Made by a program: the position numbers and the translations under genes. Positions 45,837 through 56,384 of a stretch of DNA of 64,000 nt are shown one piece after another (the first letter of the stretch is position 1; every line of letters starts with the position of its first letter). Source of the DNA: Paraspadella gotoi (taxonomy: Eukaryota > Chaetognatha); contig CM119265.1 of NCBI GenBank assembly GCA_051294375.1, forward strand, positions 28,582,443 through 28,646,442, in the 5' to 3' direction. The notes beneath the pieces were generated by a model. That model was not told the origin of the DNA and searched no databases. It saw only the letters and a program-made list of their open reading frames with translations.

Positions 45837-45977
45837 GAATTAAATAAAATCGTTGTCAAAACTAAACTCAAACTGTCTCTAATCGTCCCAAACAACGAAA
45901 AGAAAGGATTTATATCACAAAAAATGTTTTTAAAAAAGTAAAATAAAGAAGTAAAAAATTTAAAAAAAATCTTTTAG

Positions 45978-47041
45978 GCCCTTCTTCCTTGGCTAAACTT
46001 TCCGACCCACTTCCTGTAGAAGTTATTCAAACGTCACCCATGGAACCCTATTATAACTTTTTTCAATATAAATTCCGTGGCATCTCAATTATCTTCGCTC
46101 TCTTCTTCCAAGGAAAGATTTACATTTTGGGGGTATATCAAAATGAATCTTTTGGCCCAGTGAACATCTTTTCCATGGATCCCATATCTGGCTCTTGGGA
46201 GCGAATTAAAGAAACCGGGTTTGTACAATCATCGACATATTATGCCGCTGGAGTGGCTACCGAAAGTGAAATATTTATTTTCTCCAACAACACTCTGGAC
46301 TCTGGACTCCCTAACGAATTGTATTCGCTCGATTCAACTAGGAAATTCACAAAAATCAGTCCCAAAGGTGAAGTTTCTTCTCCCAGAAAGGGACATCGTG
46401 GTTGGGAATACAAAGGGAAAGTCTACTTCATCGGTGGACAGAAGGACAAGCCAAGCGACTCACCAACTAGAGTAGATGAAGATGGTCAATGGGAATCGGT
46501 AGTTCATTCTTATTACACAAACGAACTGCTTCAGTTTGATCCTGCAAAAAGTTCTTTCTCTGTGCCAGTTACCAAAGGGAAACAGCCCCCGCCTCGCTCC
46601 AGATTTGCTCTCGCGCGGTTGAGAGAAAAGGTTTTCCTTCATGGAGGATATGGAGATAATGGCCGCCTCAATGACTTCTTCATGTTGAACATGGATTCTC
46701 TTGCGTGGATAGAGTTACTTTCTTTTGGCTTGTCCACCAGGATAAGTAATCACGCTCTAACACCCATTTCTTCAACAGAGCTTTTAGTTGTCGGGGGTGA
46801 AAAGGCCAATGGCAATCTCTCCAACATAGTCAAAATATATGATGCTTTGAATTCTTCTTGGAAGGATGAACCAAATCTGCCTGAAGATATTTTCCAATCT
46901 ACAAAGTTGAGAACTCATGATGTTGTTTCAGTACAAGTGAAGAATCGCATCGTCAGCGTCTATTGCTTTGGAGGAGCTATCTTATTGAATTTCCCAACTC
47001 GCATCCTAAAGTTTAACATGCGGATCGAAACAACAAAATGA
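45978..47041 (+). CDS. Kelch beta-propeller exon (last exon of the HEPN-NACHT gene)
   Basis: After the acceptor CTTTTAG the frame is open for about 354 codons to TGA 47039-47041. Kelch repeats are visible as GKIYILGV (blade 1), PRKGHRGWEYKGKVYFIGGQ, PPRSRFALARLREKVFLHGG followed by DFFMLNMDSLAW, LLVVGGEKANGNLSNIVKIY, and a final VYCFGGA blade. No start codon lies near the exon start, and two leading bases complete the codon left by the NACHT-gene donor at 44576, so both belong to one transcript. The propeller would be the ligand- or protein-binding sensor of the NTPase, in the place where leucine-rich or WD repeats sit in other STAND proteins. Confidence 0.8.
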
Positions 47042-47704
47042 CGAACATTTAACAAAAGGTCAAAAAACTCATTGTTTCTATTATTCTGAGGAAAAATCAT
47101 TTATTATTCATTTGGAAGAATTGTGAACATTGCTCTTCCGCGAATTTATTTCATTATTAGTTTAATTTTGATGTACTTAGCTCACTACATTATTGAAAAG
47201 TGACAATTTTTGAATTCTTTTTATATTATTTGCTCGTCTTTGATTTGTGATGATCATGTATGAATTGAATCATTGAAAATACTTACAAAGGCAAGGAGTT
47301 TAAAAATTTGCTATTTTGTTCTCTCCTTCCAAAAAATCATGCTTGGGTGGATGACTTTTTGCATACCTAGTGGTTAATCATTTGGGTTAAAGAATTGTAT
47401 TGTTAACTCTCTCTCTCTCTCTCTTTCTCTCTTTGAGTAATTGTTTCTGAAGTCTCTTAACGATCTTTTTGAGATTTGATTCAGTGGTGACTGGTGAAAG
47501 TATAAATTATCGCAATTATAAATAGCTGTTACTAGTGAACTGATATACTTTATCCCTTTGCTATAGCCCCTAGAGGGTCTTTGTTTGCTATAGTCAATGT
47601 GGGGTAACAATAATGAGATAACACTTTAATGTAATAAACATAACAAATTTACAGGTGAAAAACAGTAAATTCAGACTTAACTACATCTCCTTTTCGCTAA
47701 ATTA
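47042..47704. other. Intergenic spacer after the Kelch exon
   Basis: 3' flank of the gene. A CT tract (47407-47434) is the only notable sequence. No gene seen. Confidence 0.5.
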
Positions 47705-47975
47705 CCTTAGATTATTTCATGTAACATCCGTCTAGAATTTCTGAGACGGCAAGCTCTGAAACTCGAGTACAAATTATAATTTGAAAGCGAGTTTTTATCT
47801 TGTTATCGAGTACTCATATGGCTACTCCCTATTTGGTAAGCCATTGCTCTACGACCACTTTTGGGACATAGCAGTCTATTGTAAAAATTTACCTTGAGTG
47901 GGATTCGAATCCTATCATTCCATAGCGCGTCGAATTCTTAGTTTTTAACCACTCTGCCATCTCGGAATCAAAAAA
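47705..47975 (-). mobile_element. tRNA-derived SINE, family A, copy 1
   Basis: On the minus strand it starts with a tRNA-like head: GAGATGGCAGAGTGGTTAAA (A box) and ATAGGATTCGAATCCCACTC (B box GATTCGAATCC). The body contains GGCTTACCAAATAGGGAGTAG and TCTAGACGGATG. The copy at 48668-48915 is in opposite orientation. Confidence 0.7.
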
Positions 47976-48667
47976 CATTTCAAAAACCTTAATATAAATT
48001 TTCGTTTTCCTATTCTTTTTTTATGCCAACCAAACACTTAGATTATTCTTTTTTCAAAACAAATAACAATTTCATTCTTTTATTCTCTCAATCATTAGCC
48101 TATTTTTTTGGTTTTTGATTGTAAAAAAATATTAATATAATGAAATTTACTAAAAAAAGATATTAGCTATGATCCGTCCAGGAAGGTTGCAGAAGGTTGT
48201 CATTCCGCCACAATTGAGGAAATTTGAGTTACAAGGAATCATAATAATACTAATACCGATTGCGGTAATAGTTTAGAAATGAAAAATGATAGTGCGGTTT
48301 CTTACTTTTGTTAAAGGAAAATAGATTTTAAAACATATCACAAATTCTATGTGAGAATTGTCGTTATTCTCATGCAAGCGGGCAAGTGTCTGATGTTTCG
48401 CTCGTAATGAATTGTCTCATCTTGAGTCACCAACGAAAAGTTGTATTGTAAAGGTTGAAACGTTTTAATTCTTAATAGAGATTCCTCGGAAACTTGTAAA
48501 CACTTAATAAAACACAAGCAAAGTGAAAACGTTCGACGTCGCGACTTAACAATGAGGCAACTGCTATTGACTTTTCCAAAATTTCAATATGAATTTTTTG
48601 TTTCCCCCCCAAAATAAAAGCGAACCTACAGCTTTATATAATTTAATTTAAACAAGATTTCTTAGAA
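47976..48667. other. AT-rich spacer between inverted SINE copies
   Basis: No gene or repeat family recognised. Confidence 0.4.
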
Positions 48668-48915
48668 AATCATTTGGCCGAGTGCTTAGCGCGCTGGATT
48701 TCATCATTACGAAGAGGTTGCAGGTTCAAATCTAGCCGAAGGTATTTCTTACCATAAGTTTTTATGTCCCAAAATTGGTCGTAGAGCAATGTTTTACCAA
48801 AGGGGGAGTAGCCATATGTGTACTCGATATCAAGACAAAAGTTCTCTTTAAAATTATCATTTGTACTCGAGTTATAGAGCTTGCGTCTCAGAAATTCTAG
48901 ACGGATGCTACTGTA
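48668..48915 (+). mobile_element. tRNA-derived SINE, family A, copy 2
   Basis: The head TGGCCGAGTGCTTAGCGCGC and GGTTGCAGGTTCAAATCTAG supplies A and B boxes. The body shares GGTCGTAGAGCAATG, GGAGTAGCCATATG, GTACTCGA and AATTCTAGACGGATG with copy 1. The head alone looks like a tRNA pseudogene, but the shared body shows it is a SINE. Confidence 0.7.
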
Positions 48916-48947
48916 CCTCACGAGAATCTAGTTTAAAAATCTATGGT

Positions 48948-49165
48948 GGACTAAAATCCACCAACCGTTCATCAGCGGTCATTGGTGCCGGAGGCAAGTC
49001 ATTCGCCTCCCATCCCAAAGGTCCGGGGTTCTTGCCCGGTGGCCGGCCTAGCAGTTAAGAGGGACGGGGCGCTTAACCCGCCTGTAACATAGTGTTACAG
49101 CCTGATCAGAAGCTCAGGGACTGCTTATAATGAAGGGTTCTGTCACTCACTCATAACAATTATCA
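48948..49165 (+). mobile_element. SINE-like repeat, copy 3
   Basis: Reverse-orientation match to 36372-36590: CCAACCGTTCATCAGCGGTC, GCCGGAGGCAAGTCATTCGC, CTTAACCCGCCTGTAACA. Its A/B-box-like side is on the plus strand. Confidence 0.6.
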
Positions 49166-49235
49166 CTGTCTCTTCAATACTTTCAATCTTCCGTTTTATT
49201 GGGATTACTCTGTATAAATAAATATTTTACTTCAG

Positions 49236-49377
49236 AAAAAAATGAGGATCGTTCTCCGAGACGATACGTGGTTGACCGAGGAGGAGGAGAAGGAGGGGAA
49301 GGAGGAGGAGGAGGAGGAGCTGCAGCAAAAGTCCATGCTGTCAACACGGGACCCAAAGGCGTCATTAATGACTACAG
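49236..49377 (+). CDS. Phosducin-like protein, N-terminal exon
   Basis: Acceptor TTTTACTTCAG, donor TACAG|GTGTCA. It encodes an acidic start, a Gly-rich run (GGGEGGEGGGGGGAAAK) and AVNTGPKGVINDYR. NTGPKGVINDWR is the hallmark of phosducin and phosducin-like proteins, which bind G-protein beta-gamma and act as cochaperones of the CCT chaperonin in assembling it. The exon starts with two bases of a split codon, so at least one earlier exon (with the ATG) exists, but I could not find it in the window. It ends with two bases that fit the one leading base of the exon at 53982. Confidence 0.75.
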
Positions 49378-50119
49378 GTGTCAATAAGAATAGGGGTAGC
49401 CGCACTCTATGGGGTGAGTCAAAAACTTAGAGTGAGTACATGCTCAGACAAAAATTTATACATTTTTAAGTATACTTTCATTGGACAAAAAATTTCTTAT
49501 TTGGCTCTATACCCTAGTAATTTATTTTTTAATATTTATTTATAGATAGGAAAGGCCAATATTTTTTTTTTTAGAAATTTTAAATTTCAAGACCAGATTC
49601 AGATAGCTCATAAAAAATTTGTCTACATAAAGTATAATTCTCTTTTAAATATTTCTATGATAAGTAGGTCAAAAATAAGAAAAACCATAAAAAATCATCA
49701 TCATCATCATCTTTTGATGATTTTATTAGTTTTTTTAATTTTTTTTGAGACAACGTAATAATTTTTAAAAGCTATAATTATATTTCTTGTTTAACTTTTT
49801 ATGCTCTATTAGAATCCATCAAATTTTTTTAAATTTAGTATTATAATAATTTTAATTAGGTTAGTACCCTCAGAAAAAAGCATTTTTGAAAAAAAAATCT
49901 TAATAATATACTCTAAGATCATGATATATTATTTTAACGCTGTATACATTAGCATTTAAATTTCATCGGCTATGAAAAGGGGTTATTTGTGAAGCATTGG
50001 AATATATCAAATGTTTGTATCAGAACCAAATACGAGAAGATATTATCAAAGCTATCTGTTCATTATCTTTTGTAAATCTGAAGCTGATATTTTGTTAAGT
50101 GGTGATAAATCTAAATAAT
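49378..50119. other. Intronic AT-rich DNA
   Basis: Part of the first intron of the phosducin-like gene. It includes an ATC triplet run (49699-49712) and diverged MITE-like sequence; nothing coding seen. Confidence 0.4.
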
Positions 50120-50345
50120 CATGTTGCGAGTAATCGTAACATTGCCCAGGTTCACCGCGCTATTACACGGTGTCCAATTGGGTTGAGCCATCAACTCATG
50201 TCAAGAAGTTACTGGGTTCAATCCCAACCTGGTACTTGAGGACGTGATGGCTTCCACAAACCACCCTAGGGGGCCTGAGAAATTCCTAACCTTGTTTCAA
50301 GCTGAGAACCCGTTACTTTGCTGGCAATATAATTATATGAAATTG
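50120..50345 (+). mobile_element. SINE-like repeat, family C
   Basis: TTACTGGGTTCAATCCCAAC contains a good B box (GGTTCAATCCC) and TTGGGTTGAGCCATCAACTC may be the A box region. It is followed by a (TA)n tail at 50368-50402. A single copy in this window. Confidence 0.45.
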
Positions 50346-50359
50346 GTACAACCAATATA

Positions 50360-50408
<49 letters not shown>

Positions 50409-50882
50409 TGAAGTCACTCACTCAGAGCCTTATCCACATTAGAGTGGAGCACTCAAGAACAAAAAAATTTCCTTTGAATGAATCGAACATGATATTTAGA
50501 TGTGAGATAGTATGATTAACTAGTGCAAAAAATATTTTGTTCATATTATCTCGGGAACAGAATAGTAAAATATATATATTTGTAATAATATCCTTATAAA
50601 ATAGTAAATTTAAAAATAATTTTTATAAAACTTTTATTAAAGATTCAGATTCTTCATAAAAAGTTGAATCAAAAATATAAAACATGTTATCAAAAATTTG
50701 TCATCTTCAATGTTTAAAATAAGAAAAAAGGTAAAAATTCTTGACTTTTTTATTCTCTGTAGTAGAAACTTATATATGTTAAAACGTTTTAGTCATTTTT
50801 TGTGATCTAAACATTAAAATATCATATAACATATTTTATAAAAGTTTCTTAGTTTTTTAACAGCGAATCCAAATCAGTTCTT

Positions 50883-51680
50883 AACAAGTTTGAGCAAACA
50901 ATGTCGGATCTGCCTACGATATTAATTAATTAATTAATTAATCTAATTAATGAATTAATTAATTAATTTTAATAGTAATAATTAATTTTAAATTTATATT
51001 CAACTTATCATCATCGATGTCCTTAAAATTGGTTAGGACAGTTATTAAATATGTTTTGTTTACATTTTATCAAAACAAACAAATATCCTCTATTTTATTT
51101 TATGTCTCCTTCTCTCTCTCTCTCACTCACTCTCTCTCCTCTCTCTCTCTCTCTCTTTTCTGCAATTGCGACGATCTTTATGCTTTTCAGATTTTTTTTA
51201 ACTTGCATCATTTTTTCACATTAATTAATAATTAATTCATTAATTAATTAAAACATTTATTAGTAATCATTAATATTAAAGATTCAAGTAAATGTGACTT
51301 ATGTTTTTTCCATCTAAACTCATTTCCCCTGGCACAATTCCGTCAATACTTTATATATTATATAATATTAATAAATATTTAAAAGCTTCAGTGCAACAAC
51401 CCAATGAACTAATTCAAAAGTTATATTGAAAATCGATTTAGTAGTAAAAGGAAAAAAAATTTAAAGAGAACTAGAAGTTATAAAAAGTGTTCAATTTTGG
51501 CCCGCCTTACTAGATATTAGGCCTTACTAGATATATTGCATGTGATTAAACAATGTTATCGGAATAATAATTTATCAATTTTATGTATTTTGTAAGTATT
51601 TTAAGTATTTTTATTCAGTGAGTAAAATAACAACTTTTTTATTCGCTAATTTTTATCTCGGACTCTCTCTCTTTCTATCT

Positions 51681-51721
<41 letters not shown>

Positions 51722-51797
51722 GTCTTCTCCTCTCTCTCTCTCTCTCTCTTGCAATTGTGACGATCCTTATGCTCATTTTACCCTGCTCTCCTCTCTC

Positions 51798-51845
<48 letters not shown>

Positions 51846-53743
51846 AATTGCGACGATCCTTATGCTTTTAGGATTTTTTTAACTTGTATCATTTTTCTGC
51901 TTCAAGTAAATGTGACTTAGGTTTTTTTCCATTTAAACTCATTTCCACTGGCACAATTCGTCCAAAACTTTATATCTAGCTTTTTCACACACTTTCCTAC
52001 CCGCTCACAAAATTTCATCTCAATCTATTATGGGTTAAAAATAAGTAAAAAAGATTCAAGTAAATGTGACTCATATTTTTTTCATTTAAACTCATTTCCA
52101 CTCGTACTGTTTCCACCGAAACTTTATATCAAGCATCGATACACATTTTTTCTACCCACACAAAAATTTGAACTCAATCTATCCATCCAATTATGATTAA
52201 TTAAGTACTTATTGGTTAAAATAAGTAAAAAGATTTTAGTAAATGCGACTTTATGTTTTTTCCACTTAAACTCATTTCCACTCACACGATTCCGTCGAAA
52301 CTTTATATCCAGCTTTATCACACACTTTCCTACCCACACAAAAATTTCATTTCAATCCAACCAGCCAATCACGAGTTATTGGAGCTTTTTGCTAAGGTGG
52401 GACGGATGGACGGATTGATTGACTGATTAATTAATTATTGATTAATTAATTGACTAATGATTATTAACTGATTAATTATTTGACTTATTAATACATCCTG
52501 CATATACATTTAATATAAAAGGAAAAAGAAAGCATAATCAATTAGTGAAACAGGTTTTTTTGTTTTTTTCCATTTAAACTCATTTCCACTCAAAAGATTC
52601 CATCGAAACTTGGTTTCCTGTTCAATCACACACTTTTCTACTCACATACAAAATTCCAGGTCAATCGATAATTAAGTGGTAATAAGCTATCTTGGTCAAC
52701 TTGCATAATTTAATCAACTTGCATAATTTGGTCAACTGACATAATTGACTGACATAATTTGGTTACTGACATAATTTGGTCAACTGACATAATTTGGTCA
52801 ACTGACATAATTTTTGATCAATTAAGATAATTTGGTCAACCGGCATAATTTGGTTAACTGGCATAATTTTATCAACTAGCCTAATTTGGTCAACAGGCAT
52901 AATTTGGTCAACTTGCAAAACTTGATTAACTTGCAGAATTTGGTCAACTGGCATAATTTGGTCAATTAGCATAATTTGGTCAATCAATCAATCAATCAAT
53001 CAATCAGAGAGAGAGAGAAACTTTAAAAAATTCAAAATAAATGTGTCTTTTGGTTTTCTAATTTGAACTCTTTTCCACTCCTACGATTCCATCAAAACAT
53101 TTTTATCCAGCTTTATCACATACTTTCCTACCCACACACAAAATTCAATTTCGATTTATCTATCCAATTTTTAATAAACAAAATAATTATGAGTAAATTT
53201 AAGTAAAAATACTTCAAGTAAATATGACTTTTGTTTTTCCATTTTAACTCATTTCCACTCGCACGATTCCATCGAAACTTTATATCCGGCTCAATCACAA
53301 CATTTCCTACCATCATACAAAATTTCAAGTCAATTGCACTATCCACTCATGAGCATTGGCGTTCAAATAGTGAAATATATTTTTTTGTTTTTTCATTTAA
53401 ACCAATTTCCACCGCACAGATTCCCTCGAAACTTCATATCCATCTCAATCACACCGTTTCTACCCACACACAAAATTTCATACCAATCCATCCATCCAAT
53501 CACGGGTAATTGGAGTTTTTTGCTAAGGTGGGACGGACGGACGGAACGGACGGACGGGACGAACGGGGACGGACGGACAGACAGACGGACGGACGGACAT
53601 CATTTTTTTTTGCATAATTTATCATAATTCGATGTTCTGACATGATATAAGTGTGTGCCCGACAATATTGAGGGGGCGGACCGACGGACCGAAAAAGTGA
53701 GTTATAGAGTCGGGATCTGCTGATAAGCAGATCCGACTAAAAA
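50883..53743 (+). mobile_element. Long HINE-like element with expanded internal repeats
   Basis: It starts AACAAGTTTGAGCAAAC ... TCGGATCTGCCTACG and ends with a hairpin (GGATCTGCTGATAAGCAGATCC) and GACTAAAAA. At 2.9 kb it is more than three times longer than other copies. It has several internal units, CT tracts (51115-51160, 51660-51750, 51787-51841), an array of about 18-bp units (core ACTGGCATAATTTGGTCA, 52690-52985) and a GGACGGAC microsatellite (53531-53600). It could be two nested copies. It lies in intron 1 of the phosducin-like gene. Confidence 0.6.
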
Positions 53744-53981
53744 TAAATAAATTATTTTGAAATTTGAAGATTTTATAAGGATATTACTACATAAATAATT
53801 GAATTTGCTATACTGTTATGCTAAAAAAATTTTAAAAGGATTAAAATTCATTAATTATATGTCCATAGGCAGCAAAAAAATAATGTTCAATCAACTCAAT
53901 CTTTTCATCACTCCACCCTAATCCACATGTATTACAAATTTTGTTATTTTGTTTCATTTAATACATAATATATCATTACAG

Positions 53982-54063
53982 ACAATCAAAGGAAAATCAA
54001 AAAGAAATTATCGACGTAAGAAAAAGAGGAAAAGATTCTGAAAGAAGGAAAGGAGCAGCAAAG
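53982..54063 (+). CDS. Phosducin-like protein, second visible exon
   Basis: Acceptor TATATCATTACAG, donor GCAAAG|GTGATA. It encodes QSKENQKEIIDVRKRGKDSE and a basic end (27 codons), the charged helix after the NDYR motif. One leading base completes the Arg codon from the previous exon. The next exon joins in phase 0. Confidence 0.65.
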
Positions 54064-54065
54064 GT

Positions 54066-54310
54066 GATAAATCAATTCAATTCAAATCAATTCAATTCAA
54101 TTCAATTCAATTCAAATCAAATCAAATCAATTCAATTCAATTCAATTCAAATTAATTCAATTCAATTCAATTCAATTCAAATCAATTAAATTAAATTAAA
54201 TTAAATTCAAATCAATTCAATTCAAATCAAATAAATTCAATTCAATTCAATTCAATTCAATTCAATTAAAATAAATTCAAATAAATTCAATTCAATTCAA
54301 TTCCAATCAA
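54066..54310 (+). repeat. (AATTC)n minisatellite
   Basis: About 240 bp of AATTC/AAATC pentamers with AAATT variants, in the intron of the phosducin-like gene. Confidence 0.9.
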
Positions 54311-54357
54311 TGTCTTTGATTTATAAATTTACTAATATTTTATATATCTTATTTCTT

Positions 54358-54407
<50 letters not shown>

Positions 54408-54431
54408 CTCTCCTCCACTCCCAAATCCCAG

Positions 54432-54632
54432 TCACGCCCCCGACCGGCACCTTTCACCACATCTTCGGCACCTCCCGACGCCCGTGGCGACCTCCAGGTG
54501 CGATGGGAACGCGCCAAATCACGCGGCCGATGTTTCGGTTCACTTCTCAAGCTTCACTGGGAGGCCGTCTACTCTCACGTGACAAACGAAGACTCTGGGT
54601 TCACAACTTTCATTCTCTTCTACGCGTTGGAC
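54432..54632 (+). CDS. Phosducin-like protein, third visible exon
   Basis: A long CT-rich tract and CCCAAATCCCAG form the acceptor; the donor is GGAC|GTGAGG. 67 codons in phase 0-0: a Pro-rich start, then RCFGSLLKLHWEAVYSHVTN and FTTFILFYALD, matching the FGxVxxLxxxExFxxxI and VIVHIYE strands that open the thioredoxin-like domain. There is no CxxC, as in all phosducins. The exon is clearly more GC-rich than its surroundings. Confidence 0.75.
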
Positions 54633-55059
54633 GTGAGGATTTTGGATTTAAGTCACTTTTTTGGTCGGTCTGTCTCTCTGTTATTCTATCCTTATGTTTA
54701 AATATGTATAAGTAAAAAGTCATTTTAATTAATAATATTAGTTACAAAGTTGCTATGTCATAAGATATTTATAAGTTATGTTTGTAAATATATTCTATAT
54801 TTTTGTGATCTTTTTTAAATTATATTTTTTAATTAAAAAGTTCAAACTTAGCGACACTTTTGAATAGCAGTTTCTATTTGTTATGTCGTATGGCTTGCTC
54901 GCAAATCTGTTTATCTGGCTGTTGGACTCAATTGGCTGTCAGTCTGTCAAAATGTCTCTATTAGACAAAACCAAGTCAGGACATGGTTTGGCGCAATATT
55001 GAATTTTTTGCAAAGCGTTCCATTCGAATTTTTTATTTAGAAATAAGTTAAGAAAGTTT

Positions 55060-55225
55060 TGAAGTTTGAAGATTACGAGGTTAGGTTAATGGATTAGGTT
55101 AAGGGTTAGGGAATATGTTTATGGATTCAGTTAAGGGTTAGGGAATAGGTTAATGGATTAGGTTAAGGGTTAGGGAATAGATTAATGGATTAAGTTAATT
55201 GTTAGGGAATAGGTTAATGATTATG
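55060..55225 (+). repeat. Repeat of TTAGGG/TTAGGTTAATGGA units
   Basis: Four or five units of about 30 bp (GGTTAATGGATTAGGTTAAG, GGTTAGGGAATA). They resemble degenerate telomere-like sequence but lie inside a gene intron. Confidence 0.7.
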
Positions 55226-55334
55226 GCTAAGTATCAGGGTATAGAATATAGATATAGATATAGAAACAGAAATGGGACCCATTTAGAAAAGAGAGCCAAT
55301 ATTTCCTACCACCCTCCACCTCCAATTTTGTCAG

Positions 55335-55497
55335 AACGAGTCCGGTCTGGACCTGGAACGAGCATTAGTGCAAATGGCATCAAAAAGACCTGAACTTCGA
55401 TTCTGCTCCGTCGAATGTCCTGAAGGAAAAGTCACTGCACAATTTGGAGAGAAGGTCGTTGATGAGGAAGCCTTGCCTCTGATTGCTATGTATAAAG
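55335..55497 (+). CDS. Phosducin-like protein, fourth visible exon
   Basis: Acceptor CCAATTTTGTCAG, donor AAAG|GTTGGT. It encodes NESGLDLERALVQMASKRPE, LRFCSVECPEGKVTAQFGEK and ALPLIAMYK. These match the LAxxYPxVKFCKV and LPALLVYK motifs of the phosducin thioredoxin fold. It leaves one base that fits the last exon. Confidence 0.8.
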
Positions 55498-55782
55498 GTT
55501 GGTGGATCGCGAGATCTAGCAAGCAATCGACTAGTAGACCGATCAATTGTCAAAGTAAATAGATTAGTTAATTGGTCCAGCAATCATTCAATATAAATGA
55601 ATATAATCTATGTATCAATCAATTGGGCAGTGAGTCAGTCAATTAACCAATAGAATAATAAATCAATGTATTAAACAATCAATATATTACTGTTTTAATC
55701 AATCATTCAAACAAACAATCAAACTGATCAGTTGATAAATAAAATCAATCAATCAATCAATCAATCAAATCGATACTCCCAG

Positions 55783-55886
55783 AGGGACGGACTGCGGCTA
55801 CCTTTGAACGGGTGGACGATCTACTTCAAGGAAACATCTCCTTCTCTTCGTTGGAATTATTTCTCCTCAAGGAAGACGTCTTCTGA
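55783..55886 (+). CDS. Phosducin-like protein, last exon
   Basis: Acceptor ATACTCCCAG. With the base carried over it reads E-GRTAATFERVDDLLQG, ending SLELFLLKEDVF and stop TGA 55884-55886. This corresponds to the end of the fold (GNFVRxxDxLGDDFFAxDVExFL). The stop follows soon after, so the protein lacks the longer C-terminal tail of vertebrate homologues. Confidence 0.75.
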
Positions 55887-56384
55887 TGGGAGCTACACTC
55901 GCTCGCCAAGTGGCTTGTCGAAAGATGAAGGAGGATCTTTTTTTGGATTATTTATATTTCTAAATGATTATTTAACCTTAATCCTTAATCATTTAACCTT
56001 AATCCTTAATTATTTAGCAATAGTATGTAATTGAGATTAATAACTCAATGGCGTTTGAAATGTCCCACAAGTTATTTTGCTACTTTACACAATGCGTGCA
56101 GATGTAACTGATATTTTTTTTCATGGAATTTCGTAAGATAACGTTTATTTCATGACGATTTATTAAGCACAATACATACAAATAATAGCTAGGTAAATTA
56201 TTTGCACCAAGAAAAAATACGCTAAATACAATAAAGATATAATTAGAGAAAAATTTATTTATCAAATTCTAAATGAGTTTTTCGACAACGAGTGTTGTTA
56301 CATGGATGTCAGTTAAAGACAGTTGAAATACGTGTAGATTACAGAATTAATACATATTTAATTAATTTCTCTGAGAATAATGAA
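55887..56384. other. Shared 3' flank of two convergent genes
   Basis: AT-rich, with short TTAACCTTAATCC repeats near 55970-56010. No gene seen. Confidence 0.5.

Larger units (their letters stand above)
45399..45905. mobile_element. Foldback repeat with a hammerhead-like motif in each arm
   Basis: Inverted arms of about 90 bp (45399-45485 and 45785-45875: GTTTGAGTTTAGTTTTGACA and its complement) enclose a GA-rich centre with CAAAGTTTCCAACACAGAG. The family is the same as the arms at 18.9-21.7 kb and 58.2-58.5 kb. Each arm contains an intact hammerhead core, described separately. Confidence 0.65.
44577..45977 (+). other. Intron made of a HINE and a ribozyme-bearing repeat
   Basis: Donor GTAAGC, acceptor ATCTTTTAG, phase 1 on both sides. 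Nearly all its 1.4 kb is accounted for by the minus-strand HINE (44622-45347) and the hammerhead-type repeat (45399-45905). Confidence 0.65.

Noticed and set aside
48671-48742. Possible functional tRNA gene
   Set aside because: A and B boxes are present, but the body is shared with an inverted copy at 47.7-48.0 kb, so it is a SINE head.
49242-49430. Glu-rich 62-codon frame overlapping the phosducin-like exon
   Set aside because: It is the neighbouring frame of the GGAGGA repeat; the NTGPKGVIND frame is the conserved one.
52690-52985. CRISPR-like spacing of short repeats
   Set aside because: Units are contiguous without unique spacers and the genome is eukaryotic; it is a minisatellite within a HINE.
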